A DNA stretch of 13,329 nucleotides. Origin: Aved-18 sp964606665 (GTDB lineage Bacteria; Cyanobacteriota; Vampirovibrionia; Obscuribacterales; Obscuribacteraceae). Positions within the stretch are counted from its first letter, which is position 1. The number at the start of each line of letters is the position of its first letter. The position numbers and the translations under genes are program-made. Positions 7,254 through 13,329 of the stretch are shown here, in pieces. Under the pieces are notes generated by a model, which saw only the letters and a list, made by a program, of their open reading frames with translations, made no database searches and was not told the DNA's origin. The DNA lies in the NCBI GenBank assembly GCA_964606665.1, contig CAZSHS010000068.1, positions 1 to 13,329 on the forward strand, read 5' to 3'.

Positions 7254-8927
7254 ATGCACTGGGACATTTACATCGGACAAATACTTCGCAAATTAGCGCA
7301 CGTAGACGGATTCTATCGCGCGCTTAAAAACCCGGCTGAAACTCAACGTCAAAAATTGAACCAAATAATCAAAGCCAATACCGAATCTCGATTTGGCAAA
7401 GACCACAACTTTGGTCAGATTTCTAACTACAAAGACTATCAATCAAGAGTACCAGCAAGCGACTACGAGTATTTTCGTCCGTATGTAGAACGCCTTGCAA
7501 AAGGCGAACTTCAGCAACTGACAGTTGAAGAACCACTTATGTTTGCCACTACATCTGGCACTACGGCAAGTCCCAAGTGGTTACCAGTAACTTCGCAACA
7601 TCTGCGCGATTACACTCACGCCTTTCATGTGCACAATTATTCTATAATCCGTGATATCCCAAAAGCAGCCACCGGCAAGTTTCTTACTATAGCCTCAAAC
7701 GACGAAGAAAACCGCACTGCAAGTGGTATTCCATGTGGTGCAATCTCAGGTCTATTGACTCGCAAACAATCACCTATCATTAAAAGACATTTTGCCCTGC
7801 CTTATGAGATTTGCAAAGTAAAAGATGTTGATGCCAAATACTATTTGATGCTCAGAGCAGCTCTCATGCAAGATGTAACAGCGGTGGTAGGCTGCAATCC
7901 GTCTAGCTTGTTATTGCTTGGCGATCAACTGAAAAAATATTCGTCTGAATTGATTAGCGATATTGCAAACGGCACGTTAAGCAAAAAATTCGACCTCAAT
8001 CTTGTGTTACCTCAAAATGCGCAATCATGTTTCGATCAGTATTTGAAACCAGATCCCAAGCGCGCTCGCGTTCTTGCTAAGCTGCTTGAAAGAAACGGCT
8101 CACTTCGCCCTGAAATCATTTGGCCAAATCTATCTGTCATTTCTTGTTGGAAAGGCGGACCGATGTCTTTCTATCTCGATAAACTCACTGATTTATACGG
8201 ACCCGTTCCAGTTCGCGATCTTGGCTATATGGCTTCGGAAGGTCGCGGAACCATTCCTATTCACGACGAAGGCTCAAGCGGTATCTTAGCTGTCACATCA
8301 CACTTTTTTGAATTCGTGGAAGAAGACGAAATCGAAAAAGAAAATCCTACTTTTCTCACCGTAGAAGACCTGAAGTTAAATGGTCGCTACTACATATTTT
8401 TCACCACGGCAGCAGGTATTTACCGATATAACATCAACGATCTAATGGAAGTGACAGGCTTCGTTTCCAACACACCTTTGATTCGCTTTGTGCGTAAAGG
8501 ACTTGGCGTTAGCTCGATCACAGGCGAGAAGCTGACCGAAGAACAAGTACTAGTTGCTCTCAATCAATCGGTGCAACTGGCAGAGCTAAAAGGGTTGGTG
8601 CATTTTACCGTTGAGGTCAAATTGTCTTCACCACCACATTATGTATGTTATGTCGAAATGGCGGAAAACAATTTAATTAGTCGGGAAAAACATTTAGAGT
8701 TCGAGCGGATTTTCGACCAGTGTTTGATTGCTCAAAATCCTGAATACAAAGATAAGCGCATGGGCTTAAGATTAGCCAGCCCCAAACTTGAACTGTTGAT
8801 GCCGGGCACTTATACTCGTTTACGTCAGCAAAGAGTAAAAGAGGGAGCGCCTGAAGCACAGGTGAAAATTCCTCTTCTTTCGGCACCTCAATCGTTCTCT
8901 CAAAGACTGGAGCTGTTGCAAAGATAA
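7254..8927 (+). CDS. GH3 auxin-responsive-promoter-family acyl-acid amido synthetase
   Basis: The 557-residue length matches the family. GH3 enzymes belong to the ANL adenylating superfamily: they adenylate a carboxylic acid with ATP and then transfer the acyl group to an amine, typically an amino acid (known plant substrates are indole acetate and jasmonate). Motifs are present in order: the ATP-binding TTSGTTASPK (99-108), the YMASEG segment (325-330), then YRYNINDLMEVTGF (390-403), with the Asp that binds the ribose, and FVRKG..V..ITGEKLTE (412-429), with the lysine (K426) of the C-terminal domain hinge. The ribosome site GGAG lies just before the ATG. The TAA is directly followed by the ATG of the next gene, so expression is tightly linked. 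Bacterial members are poorly characterised, so the acid and amine are unknown. The upstream enolase-superfamily gene suggests that an amide is formed and epimerised. Confidence 0.9.
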   Translation: MHWDIYIGQILRKLAHVDGFYRALKNPAETQRQKLNQIIKANTESRFGKDHNFGQISNYKDYQSRVPASDYEYFRPYVERLAKGELQQLTVEEPLMFATTSGTTASPKWLPVTSQHLRDYTHAFHVHNYSIIRDIPKAATGKFLTIASNDEENRTASGIPCGAISGLLTRKQSPIIKRHFALPYEICKVKDVDAKYYLMLRAALMQDVTAVVGCNPSSLLLLGDQLKKYSSELISDIANGTLSKKFDLNLVLPQNAQSCFDQYLKPDPKRARVLAKLLERNGSLRPEIIWPNLSVISCWKGGPMSFYLDKLTDLYGPVPVRDLGYMASEGRGTIPIHDEGSSGILAVTSHFFEFVEEDEIEKENPTFLTVEDLKLNGRYYIFFTTAAGIYRYNINDLMEVTGFVSNTPLIRFVRKGLGVSSITGEKLTEEQVLVALNQSVQLAELKGLVHFTVEVKLSSPPHYVCYVEMAENNLISREKHLEFERIFDQCLIAQNPEYKDKRMGLRLASPKLELLMPGTYTRLRQQRVKEGAPEAQVKIPLLSAPQSFSQRLELLQR

Positions 8928-9911
8928 ATGAGCGCAAAACCTATAGTTGCTATAACCGGCGCAAGCGGGCTCGTTGGAGCTAATTTGAGCCGGTATCTTA
9001 TTGAACGCGGTTATGAAGTAAAAGCACTACTGCGTGACATTACAAGAGCGCCTCATGGCACCCAAGCTATCAAAGCTGATCTGACAGACAAAGACGCAAT
9101 GAAAAGAGGCTTCACTGGCGCTGATATTGTCGTTCATGCCGCTGGCATGGTAGACCCGCATGGTGAGCGCCAGGTCATATTTGATATTAATTTAAATGGA
9201 ACCAAAGCCGCATTAGAAGCCGCAAATGAAGCATCCGTAAAGCAATTTATTTATATAAGTAGCCTGTCTGTGATAACCGGCAAAGACGATCAGTATGACG
9301 TAGATGAAAGCGCACCCTTGGTTTTAAGCGGTGAATCATATGCCGATTCAAAGGTAGAAGCAGAAAAATATCTATGTTCTGTTAAAAATGGCGATACCAA
9401 GATTACTTGTTTACGCCCCGGATTTATTTACGGTCCTGGAGAGAGAGCCTGGATGCCACGTTTAATCACAGCTATATCTAATAATCAAGTATTGCTCATT
9501 GATGGTGGAAAAAAAGAAACCAATGTCATTTATGTGGATAATTTGAGCAACGCAATCGAATCTTCTTTCTTAAACGAAAAAACTTATGGTCAAGTATACA
9601 ATCTGACCGATGGTCAAAAAGTGACTAAGAAAGAGCTTTTCGACACTATTGCCGATGGGATGAATTTGCCTCGCGTAAAGAAAAAAATGCCTTCTACAAT
9701 AGCTAAGCCTTTTATTAATGTGGTATCAAGTGCGGTGAAGCTTCTTCCCAAGGAACAGCACAAAAACTTTTCGCGTTTCTCCACGGCTGCATATAGATTA
9801 GCCGGTCTAAATCAAGGTTTCAGCATTAAAAAGGCTGAGCGAGATTTGGATTATACAAAACGCATTTCATTTCAGGAAGGAATGAAAAAGACTCTGCAGA
9901 CTTTTAAATAA
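8928..9911 (+). CDS. Extended short-chain dehydrogenase/epimerase (3-beta-HSD-like), SDR 1
   Basis: This 327-residue protein has an N-terminal Rossmann fold with TGASGLVG (10-17; GxxGxxG), which binds NAD(P). The family's other marks follow: HAAGMVDP (70-77), YISSLS (109-114, catalytic Ser/Thr), Y138-x3-K142 (YADSK) and LRPGFIYGPGE (162-172). This is the complete set of an active extended SDR. The C-terminal half has a typical substrate-binding lobe ending in FQEGMKKTL. Related enzymes include 3-beta-hydroxysteroid dehydrogenases, sugar epimerases and aldehyde/ketone reductases. It abuts the GH3 stop codon with no spacer, so it is very likely translated together with it. Which substrate it oxidises or reduces cannot be said; an acyl-derived alcohol or ketone is plausible. 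Confidence 0.85.
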   Translation: MSAKPIVAITGASGLVGANLSRYLIERGYEVKALLRDITRAPHGTQAIKADLTDKDAMKRGFTGADIVVHAAGMVDPHGERQVIFDINLNGTKAALEAANEASVKQFIYISSLSVITGKDDQYDVDESAPLVLSGESYADSKVEAEKYLCSVKNGDTKITCLRPGFIYGPGERAWMPRLITAISNNQVLLIDGGKKETNVIYVDNLSNAIESSFLNEKTYGQVYNLTDGQKVTKKELFDTIADGMNLPRVKKKMPSTIAKPFINVVSSAVKLLPKEQHKNFSRFSTAAYRLAGLNQGFSIKKAERDLDYTKRISFQEGMKKTLQTFK

Positions 9912-9922
9912 GGAGAGGCAAA

Positions 9923-10101
9923 ATGACTTCGCGCCCTGACAAGTTGGCGACGGCTTTCTTGATTGATTATGCTCAAAGACATAAACACCCAATTAATGCC
10001 GCTCTTNNNNNNNNNNGTATTTAGGCCACCGCGCCCAGGGCAATGAAGTAGGCGAAGTGACCTTAATTAAGAAAATTGCCGCAAAAGTTTCGGGTAAATA
10101 A
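9923..10101 (+). CDS. Small gene split by an assembly gap, possibly Mpo1/DUF962-like
   Basis: A strong AGGAGAGG site (9911-9918) precedes the ATG at 9923. The frame runs 28 codons (MTSRPDKLATAFLIDYAQRH, then KHPINAAL) to 10006, where ten Ns begin. Read straight through at ten Ns the frame would hit TAG at 10022. Another frame after the gap is open from 10018 to the TAA at 10099-10101 and reads YLGHRAQGNEVGEVTLIKKI plus AAKVSGK. If both belong to one gene the true gap is longer and its length must be 2 modulo 3. The 'YAxxHxHPxNxxxH'-like start and the 'GHR..GNE' end recall Mpo1-like proteins (DUF962), membrane proteins linked to fatty-acid alpha-oxidation in yeast. Most of the protein, including membrane helices, is unseen, so the family is a suggestion. 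Confidence 0.5.
10007..10016. other. Assembly gap of ten Ns
   Basis: Ten undetermined bases interrupt the small gene. The length looks like a placeholder rather than a measured size, because the flanking reading frames do not join at ten. Confidence 0.95.
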
Positions 10102-10109
10102 TCAAAATA

Positions 10110-11087
10110 ATGAACTCAAATCCCGAATCCAAGCTTGTTTTAGTGGATGGTGCTACCGGGTACCTGGGAGCGCATTTAGTCCATGCCCTAACTCAGCACC
10201 AATATAAAATTCGCTGCCTGGTCAGGCATAATACCGACCCTAGTAATCTCGATTTTTTAAAATCTACTGGATGTGAAATTTCAGAAATAGATTACTCTGA
10301 TAAAACTGCTCAAAAGCAACATATAAAGGCCTTTGAAGGCGTGAATTATGCAGTGCATCTGGTAGGAAGCATCGCCCCTTCGCGCAAAGAAACGTTCGCA
10401 CAAATACACCAGGACATGACCAAAGTCTTTGCCGAAAACTGTCAAAAGGCAAATATTGAAAAAGCGATATTGGTCACCGCCCTTGGTACCAGCGAGGATT
10501 CTCCATCTGCCTATCATCAAACCAAGCGCGAATCAGAAAAAGTTTTGCAAAAATCAAATTTGAATCACGCTATCTTAAGACCTTCTCTGCTCATAGGACA
10601 CCAGGTTTCAAAACGTCATAGCAAGCTGGTCAAGCGACTTTTAGAAATGATAGCTACAAGACCCAAAGTGCCACTGATTCATGGTGGCACAAATAAAATT
10701 CAACCCCTGTTCATTGGCGATATGGCAGAGTGCATAATTCAGTCTTTCCAAAAAGACCTGGCGTTGCCACTCGATTTAGCTGGTCCGGAAATACTGACAT
10801 TGGCAAAACTGACACAGAGGCTTGCAACCCTCCTTGACAAGCACGCCAAAATAGCCTCAATTCATCCACAGTTTGGGATGGCTCTCGCATCCTTTTTGAC
10901 CATAGTGCAAGATGTTCCAATCTTGAGCAAAGACCAGGTAATATTAGCTCAGATGGACAATATCGCAAGTGAAGAGGCGAACGGGGTCAAAATGCTTCTG
11001 GGACACAAAGGCACATCGTTGGACCAATCTATCCAATCATACAAAAATACCGAGCTTATAAAAGAGCTCAACCAAGCTAAGGCATGA
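10110..11087 (+). CDS. Atypical/extended SDR (NDUFA9/NmrA-like), SDR 2
   Basis: The 325-residue protein opens with a Rossmann fold, VDGATGYLGAHL (12-23; GxxGxxG), followed by CLVRH, the dinucleotide-binding strand. The HLVGS and VTALGTS strands fit the fold. Y135 and K139 (AYHQTKRESE) give the Tyr-x3-Lys catalytic pair, and ILRPSLLIG (155-163) follows. This layout resembles the NDUFA9/'complex I 39-kDa-like' and NmrA-like SDRs, some of which bind NAD(P) without turning over a substrate. Here the Tyr/Lys pair is kept. A hydrophobic stretch in the C-terminal third (FGMALASFLTIV) may attach it to a membrane. It starts 8 nt after the small gene's stop and ends 4 nt before the next gene, so it is inside one operon. 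The substrate is unknown. Confidence 0.78.
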   Translation: MNSNPESKLVLVDGATGYLGAHLVHALTQHQYKIRCLVRHNTDPSNLDFLKSTGCEISEIDYSDKTAQKQHIKAFEGVNYAVHLVGSIAPSRKETFAQIHQDMTKVFAENCQKANIEKAILVTALGTSEDSPSAYHQTKRESEKVLQKSNLNHAILRPSLLIGHQVSKRHSKLVKRLLEMIATRPKVPLIHGGTNKIQPLFIGDMAECIIQSFQKDLALPLDLAGPEILTLAKLTQRLATLLDKHAKIASIHPQFGMALASFLTIVQDVPILSKDQVILAQMDNIASEEANGVKMLLGHKGTSLDQSIQSYKNTELIKELNQAKA

Positions 11088-11091
11088 GCGC

Positions 11092-12090
11092 ATGAGCGAA
11101 TCAGATGCGCAAAAAAAAGTATTAGTCACAGGAGCCAGCGGCTTCTTTGGCATCAATCTGGTCCGAAGGCTTTGCCAGGAAGGATATAAAGTTCGCACAC
11201 TCAGTCGAGCTGGCGCCCCCCCAAAGGCACTGCGAGATTTGCCCCTTGAACATTTTGTGGGAGATTTGACCAATCGCGAACGCGTATTTGAAGCAGTTCG
11301 TGGTTGCGACATCGTCATTCATATGGGCGGCTTGATCTCGTACAAAGCTAAAGACACTCAAAGACAATTCACTGTTAATGTAATTGGAACTCGATATGTC
11401 ATGCAAGCCTGTTTAGAAGCCCGAGTCCCGCGTGTCATTCACACAAGCTCCGTCGCCGCTATGGGCGTGCCACCTCAAAATAGCGACTCAATTGCCGATG
11501 AAAGTTTTGAATATAATTTGGACGGATTGAATTTAAATTATTGCGACTCTAAACATTTGGCTGAAAATGAAGCGCTAAATGCCTACGACCGCGGCTTGAA
11601 TGTGGTTATCTTGTGCCCTGGTATCACATTTGGTGAAGGCGACCATCATAGTCATCACAAAGCTATTATTGCTTCAATGGAAAAGTGGCCATTTGTGTTT
11701 GTGCCACCAGGTGGAGTAACTTTTTGCGACATACACGATGTGGTGGAAGCTCATATAAGTGCCATCAATCATGGTGCTGCAGGTTCGCGTTATGCCATTG
11801 TAAGCGCCAATCTCACCTTTAAGGAAGCAGCCGAAATCTATCTCAAAACGTTTGACAAGAAAAAACCTATTTTTGTGGTTCCTGCTCCAATTTTAATGGC
11901 CGTAAGCTTGATGCTAGAACTTTTTGCTTACATGATAGGCAAAGAACCCACTTTTAATCGACAAACTTCATATCTGTCCGCCCGAAAAATATTTTTTAGC
12001 CCCAAGAAGGCAATTGACGAGCTTGGTTTTAAGCAAACCCCATTCAAAGAGACTCTGAAACGGCTTGCCCCATATTACAAAAACACTTAA
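11092..12090 (+). CDS. Extended SDR (3-beta-HSD / dihydroflavonol-reductase-like), SDR 3
   Basis: This 332-residue protein holds LVTGASGFFGINLV (11-24; GxxGxxG), the Asp of GDLTN (57-61), IHMGG (76-80), HTSSVAAMG (117-125) with the catalytic Ser, Y150-x3-K154 (YCDSK), and VVILCPGITFGEGD (171-184). A hydrophobic stretch near residues 265-280 (ILMAVSLMLELFAYMIG) and the ending KKAIDELGFKQTPF are typical of 3-beta-hydroxysteroid dehydrogenase-like and sterol/flavonoid reductase members, several of which are membrane-attached. It begins 4 nt after SDR 2 and is the last of the close-spaced genes. A 130-nt space then precedes the membrane protein. The substrate is not known; the three SDRs are clearly related in fold but differ in sequence outside the motifs. 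Confidence 0.82.
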   Translation: MSESDAQKKVLVTGASGFFGINLVRRLCQEGYKVRTLSRAGAPPKALRDLPLEHFVGDLTNRERVFEAVRGCDIVIHMGGLISYKAKDTQRQFTVNVIGTRYVMQACLEARVPRVIHTSSVAAMGVPPQNSDSIADESFEYNLDGLNLNYCDSKHLAENEALNAYDRGLNVVILCPGITFGEGDHHSHHKAIIASMEKWPFVFVPPGGVTFCDIHDVVEAHISAINHGAAGSRYAIVSANLTFKEAAEIYLKTFDKKKPIFVVPAPILMAVSLMLELFAYMIGKEPTFNRQTSYLSARKIFFSPKKAIDELGFKQTPFKETLKRLAPYYKNT

Positions 12091-12138
12091 CAAATAGCTT
12101 ATATTTTTCAAGACTGGTTTGAAGACCCAGGCTAGGGG

Positions 12139-12144
12139 TACAAT
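12139..12144 (+). promoter_or_regulatory. Candidate -10 box (TACAAT) before the membrane-protein gene
   Basis: The 130-nt space at 12091-12220 is large for this operon. It holds TACAAT, one base from the consensus -10, about 77 nt before the TTG start. A -35 partner is poor: TGGTTT lies 18 bp upstream and TTGAAG 14 bp. A weak hairpin (TTCAA/TTGAA) near 12108-12124 has no T-run. I see nothing else in this space. Confidence 0.28.
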
Positions 12145-12220
12145 TTATATGCCGGCGTCGAATTTCAGGTCCCTTTGTGCGCATTTTTGTCAGTTCAAAC
12201 AAAATTGAGGATGAGACGCC

Positions 12221-13329
12221 TTGGTAATCAATATAAGCGGAGTGGCTAACGCCCAATCCATTGCAAGTGCCCCTAAAGAGGCAGCATCCACAGGAAAGGC
12301 TAAACCCTACCCCTGGATCATTAACCCCGTATTCGACTTTGTGTTCGTTACCGGCGGTGGTGTTTTATGTCTAATGCTGTTCAATTATTTTTTCATCGGC
12401 TGGACAGTGCCGACCGAATTTAATACGCCAACCAATATCTTCCTCATAACAACAATGTTTTTGTCGCAGCATATTTTTGCTGACTCTCACAACACTGCGA
12501 CTTATATGAGAATCTGGGGAAGTCAGGAAGATCAGCAACGCTTCAAATTTTATCGAACATGGCTTGTATACGCCTGTATTCCTGTATTTATTCTAGGTTT
12601 GGCCAAGCCTGAATTCACAAGCGGGATAGTCTACTTATATCTGATTACGGTTTTCTGGCATTACGCTGTTCAGGCGTTTGGTATTGCTCTAATTTATTGC
12701 TACAAGCGCAATTACATTATGAACAACACCGAAAAAGAGATTTTCCGCTGGTTCATCCTTTCTATGGCTGGCTTTGTCATCATTCGCTTTTTAACAGACC
12801 AGGACTTCAGTCCGCGTAACTTTTATGGAGTGGCCATTCCATTTTGGGGTCCTCTGCCTCTTGGGCTATTGAACGCTTCTCGATTTATATTTATCTGTTT
12901 GAGTATTGCTTTTGGATTCGTACTGGTGCGCAAATTCATCATGGAAAAGAAATTGATGCCAGTGCCATCCTTATTATTAATTCTGACAGTAGCCGCTCTG
13001 GGACTTTCAAAAGGCACTCAAAACGCAATGATGTGGTTCTATGTCCCTGGCTTTTATCATGGCAGTCAGTATCTGGCTGTTTGTCTTTCTTATTTCATCA
13101 AAGAACGCGGAATGCCTGAAGGCATGAGCACGTGGGATGTAGGCAAAGTAGCTGCAAGTGGTGTGGGGCTGAAATATATAGGTACAGTCATTTTGACTGG
13201 CTGCTTCTTTTATATAGGCATACCGCATTTCTTCATGCAACTTGGATTTGATTATGCCTTGATAGGCGGCTTATGTCGTCGCGGCGGCCCTGGGGCTCCT
13301 GTGGTCGACGCGGGCCGAGGGAGACGCCC
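12221..13329 (+). CDS. Histidine-rich polytopic membrane protein, 3' truncated by window
   Basis: The frame is open from the TTG at 12221 to the window end, 369 codons plus two bases. An in-frame TGA at 12212-12214 bars earlier starts. GAGG at 12207-12210 suits the TTG; GTG at 12242 is the alternative. About eight hydrophobic segments are visible, among them residues 36-60, 112-128, 134-160, 176-192, 222-240, 248-264, 270-292 and 312-335. Conserved-looking polar motifs sit at the segment edges: SQHIFADSHN (H84, D88, H90), FWHYAVQAFG (H147, Q151) and PGFYHGSQYL (H280, Q283). Clusters of His and Asp in the membrane suggest a metal-using or lipid-modifying enzyme, but I do not recognise the family. 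The last 17 or so residues are Arg/Gly/Pro-rich and unlike the rest, and may be an assembly artefact. Confidence 0.7.
   Translation, partial: MVINISGVANAQSIASAPKEAASTGKAKPYPWIINPVFDFVFVTGGGVLCLMLFNYFFIGWTVPTEFNTPTNIFLITTMFLSQHIFADSHNTATYMRIWGSQEDQQRFKFYRTWLVYACIPVFILGLAKPEFTSGIVYLYLITVFWHYAVQAFGIALIYCYKRNYIMNNTEKEIFRWFILSMAGFVIIRFLTDQDFSPRNFYGVAIPFWGPLPLGLLNASRFIFICLSIAFGFVLVRKFIMEKKLMPVPSLLLILTVAALGLSKGTQNAMMWFYVPGFYHGSQYLAVCLSYFIKERGMPEGMSTWDVGKVAASGVGLKYIGTVILTGCFFYIGIPHFFMQLGFDYALIGGLCRRGGPGAPVVDAGRGRR
13281..13329. other. GC-rich right end, possible chimeric or misassembled tail
   Basis: By hand count, 40 of the last 49 bases are G or C, against clearly lower GC in all the preceding sequence. 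The encoded residues become CRRGGPGAPVVDAGRGRR, breaking the hydrophobic pattern of a membrane protein. This is what a misjoined read, adaptor or foreign contig end would look like. Confidence 0.5.

Noticed and set aside
10017..10024. TAG just after the Ns as the stop of the small gene
   Set aside because: It depends on the gap being exactly ten bases; a second frame beyond the gap is open for 27 codons and ends just before the next gene.
12108..12124. Hairpin TTCAA/TTGAA after SDR 3 as a terminator
   Set aside because: The stem is only five base pairs and is not followed by a T-run.
12844..13119. 91-codon plus-strand frame inside the membrane protein
   Set aside because: The other frame is continuous from 12221 to the end with consistent membrane segments and His motifs.

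Overview
The window is bacterial: dense short-spaced genes, purine-rich ribosome sites, several TTG starts, moderate-to-low GC, and no RNA genes, mobile elements or CRISPR. Exported proteins with a LolA-like/DUF1571-type fold and a START-like fold, beside an isoprenylcysteine-methyltransferase-type membrane protein, suggest a diderm envelope. A GH3-family acyl-amido synthetase next to an enolase-superfamily enzyme and several extended SDRs fits an environmental lineage such as non-photosynthetic Cyanobacteriota (Vampirovibrionia/Melainabacteria). That placement is a guess from gene style; nothing here proves it. A run of 10 Ns and an odd GC-rich right end point to a draft or metagenomic contig.

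Layout. (1) 2-658 (+) is the C-terminal half of a DegT/DnrJ/EryC1-type aminotransferase that begins outside the window. It converges on (2), a leftward block from 4881 to 667: an unrecognised protein, a secreted LolA-like/DUF1571-type protein (ATGA overlap), an ICMT-like membrane methyltransferase, a secreted SRPBCC/START-like protein, and an unrecognised secreted protein. A compact inverted repeat at 647-668 overlaps both convergent stop codons and looks like a shared terminator. (3) A short divergent region (4882-5004) separates this from a rightward block, 5005 to the right end: an alpha/beta hydrolase with a cysteine nucleophile, a muconate-lactonizing-subgroup enolase-superfamily enzyme, a GH3 acyl-adenylate/amide synthetase, an extended SDR, a small gene broken by the assembly gap (possibly Mpo1/DUF962-like), two more SDRs, and a histidine-rich polytopic membrane protein that runs off the window.

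Working together. The first seven rightward genes are nearly contiguous (0-23 nt spacing), so they are probably one operon. The most interesting reading is a small-molecule or lipid pathway. GH3 would activate a carboxylic acid and join it to an amino acid. The enolase-superfamily enzyme belongs to the subgroup that contains N-acylamino-acid racemases and dipeptide epimerases, so it could epimerise the conjugate. The Cys-hydrolase could cleave or transfer an acyl group, and the three SDRs could adjust the oxidation state of the acyl or alcohol part. The leftward block looks like envelope lipid handling. The functional link is inference; the family calls are the solid part.
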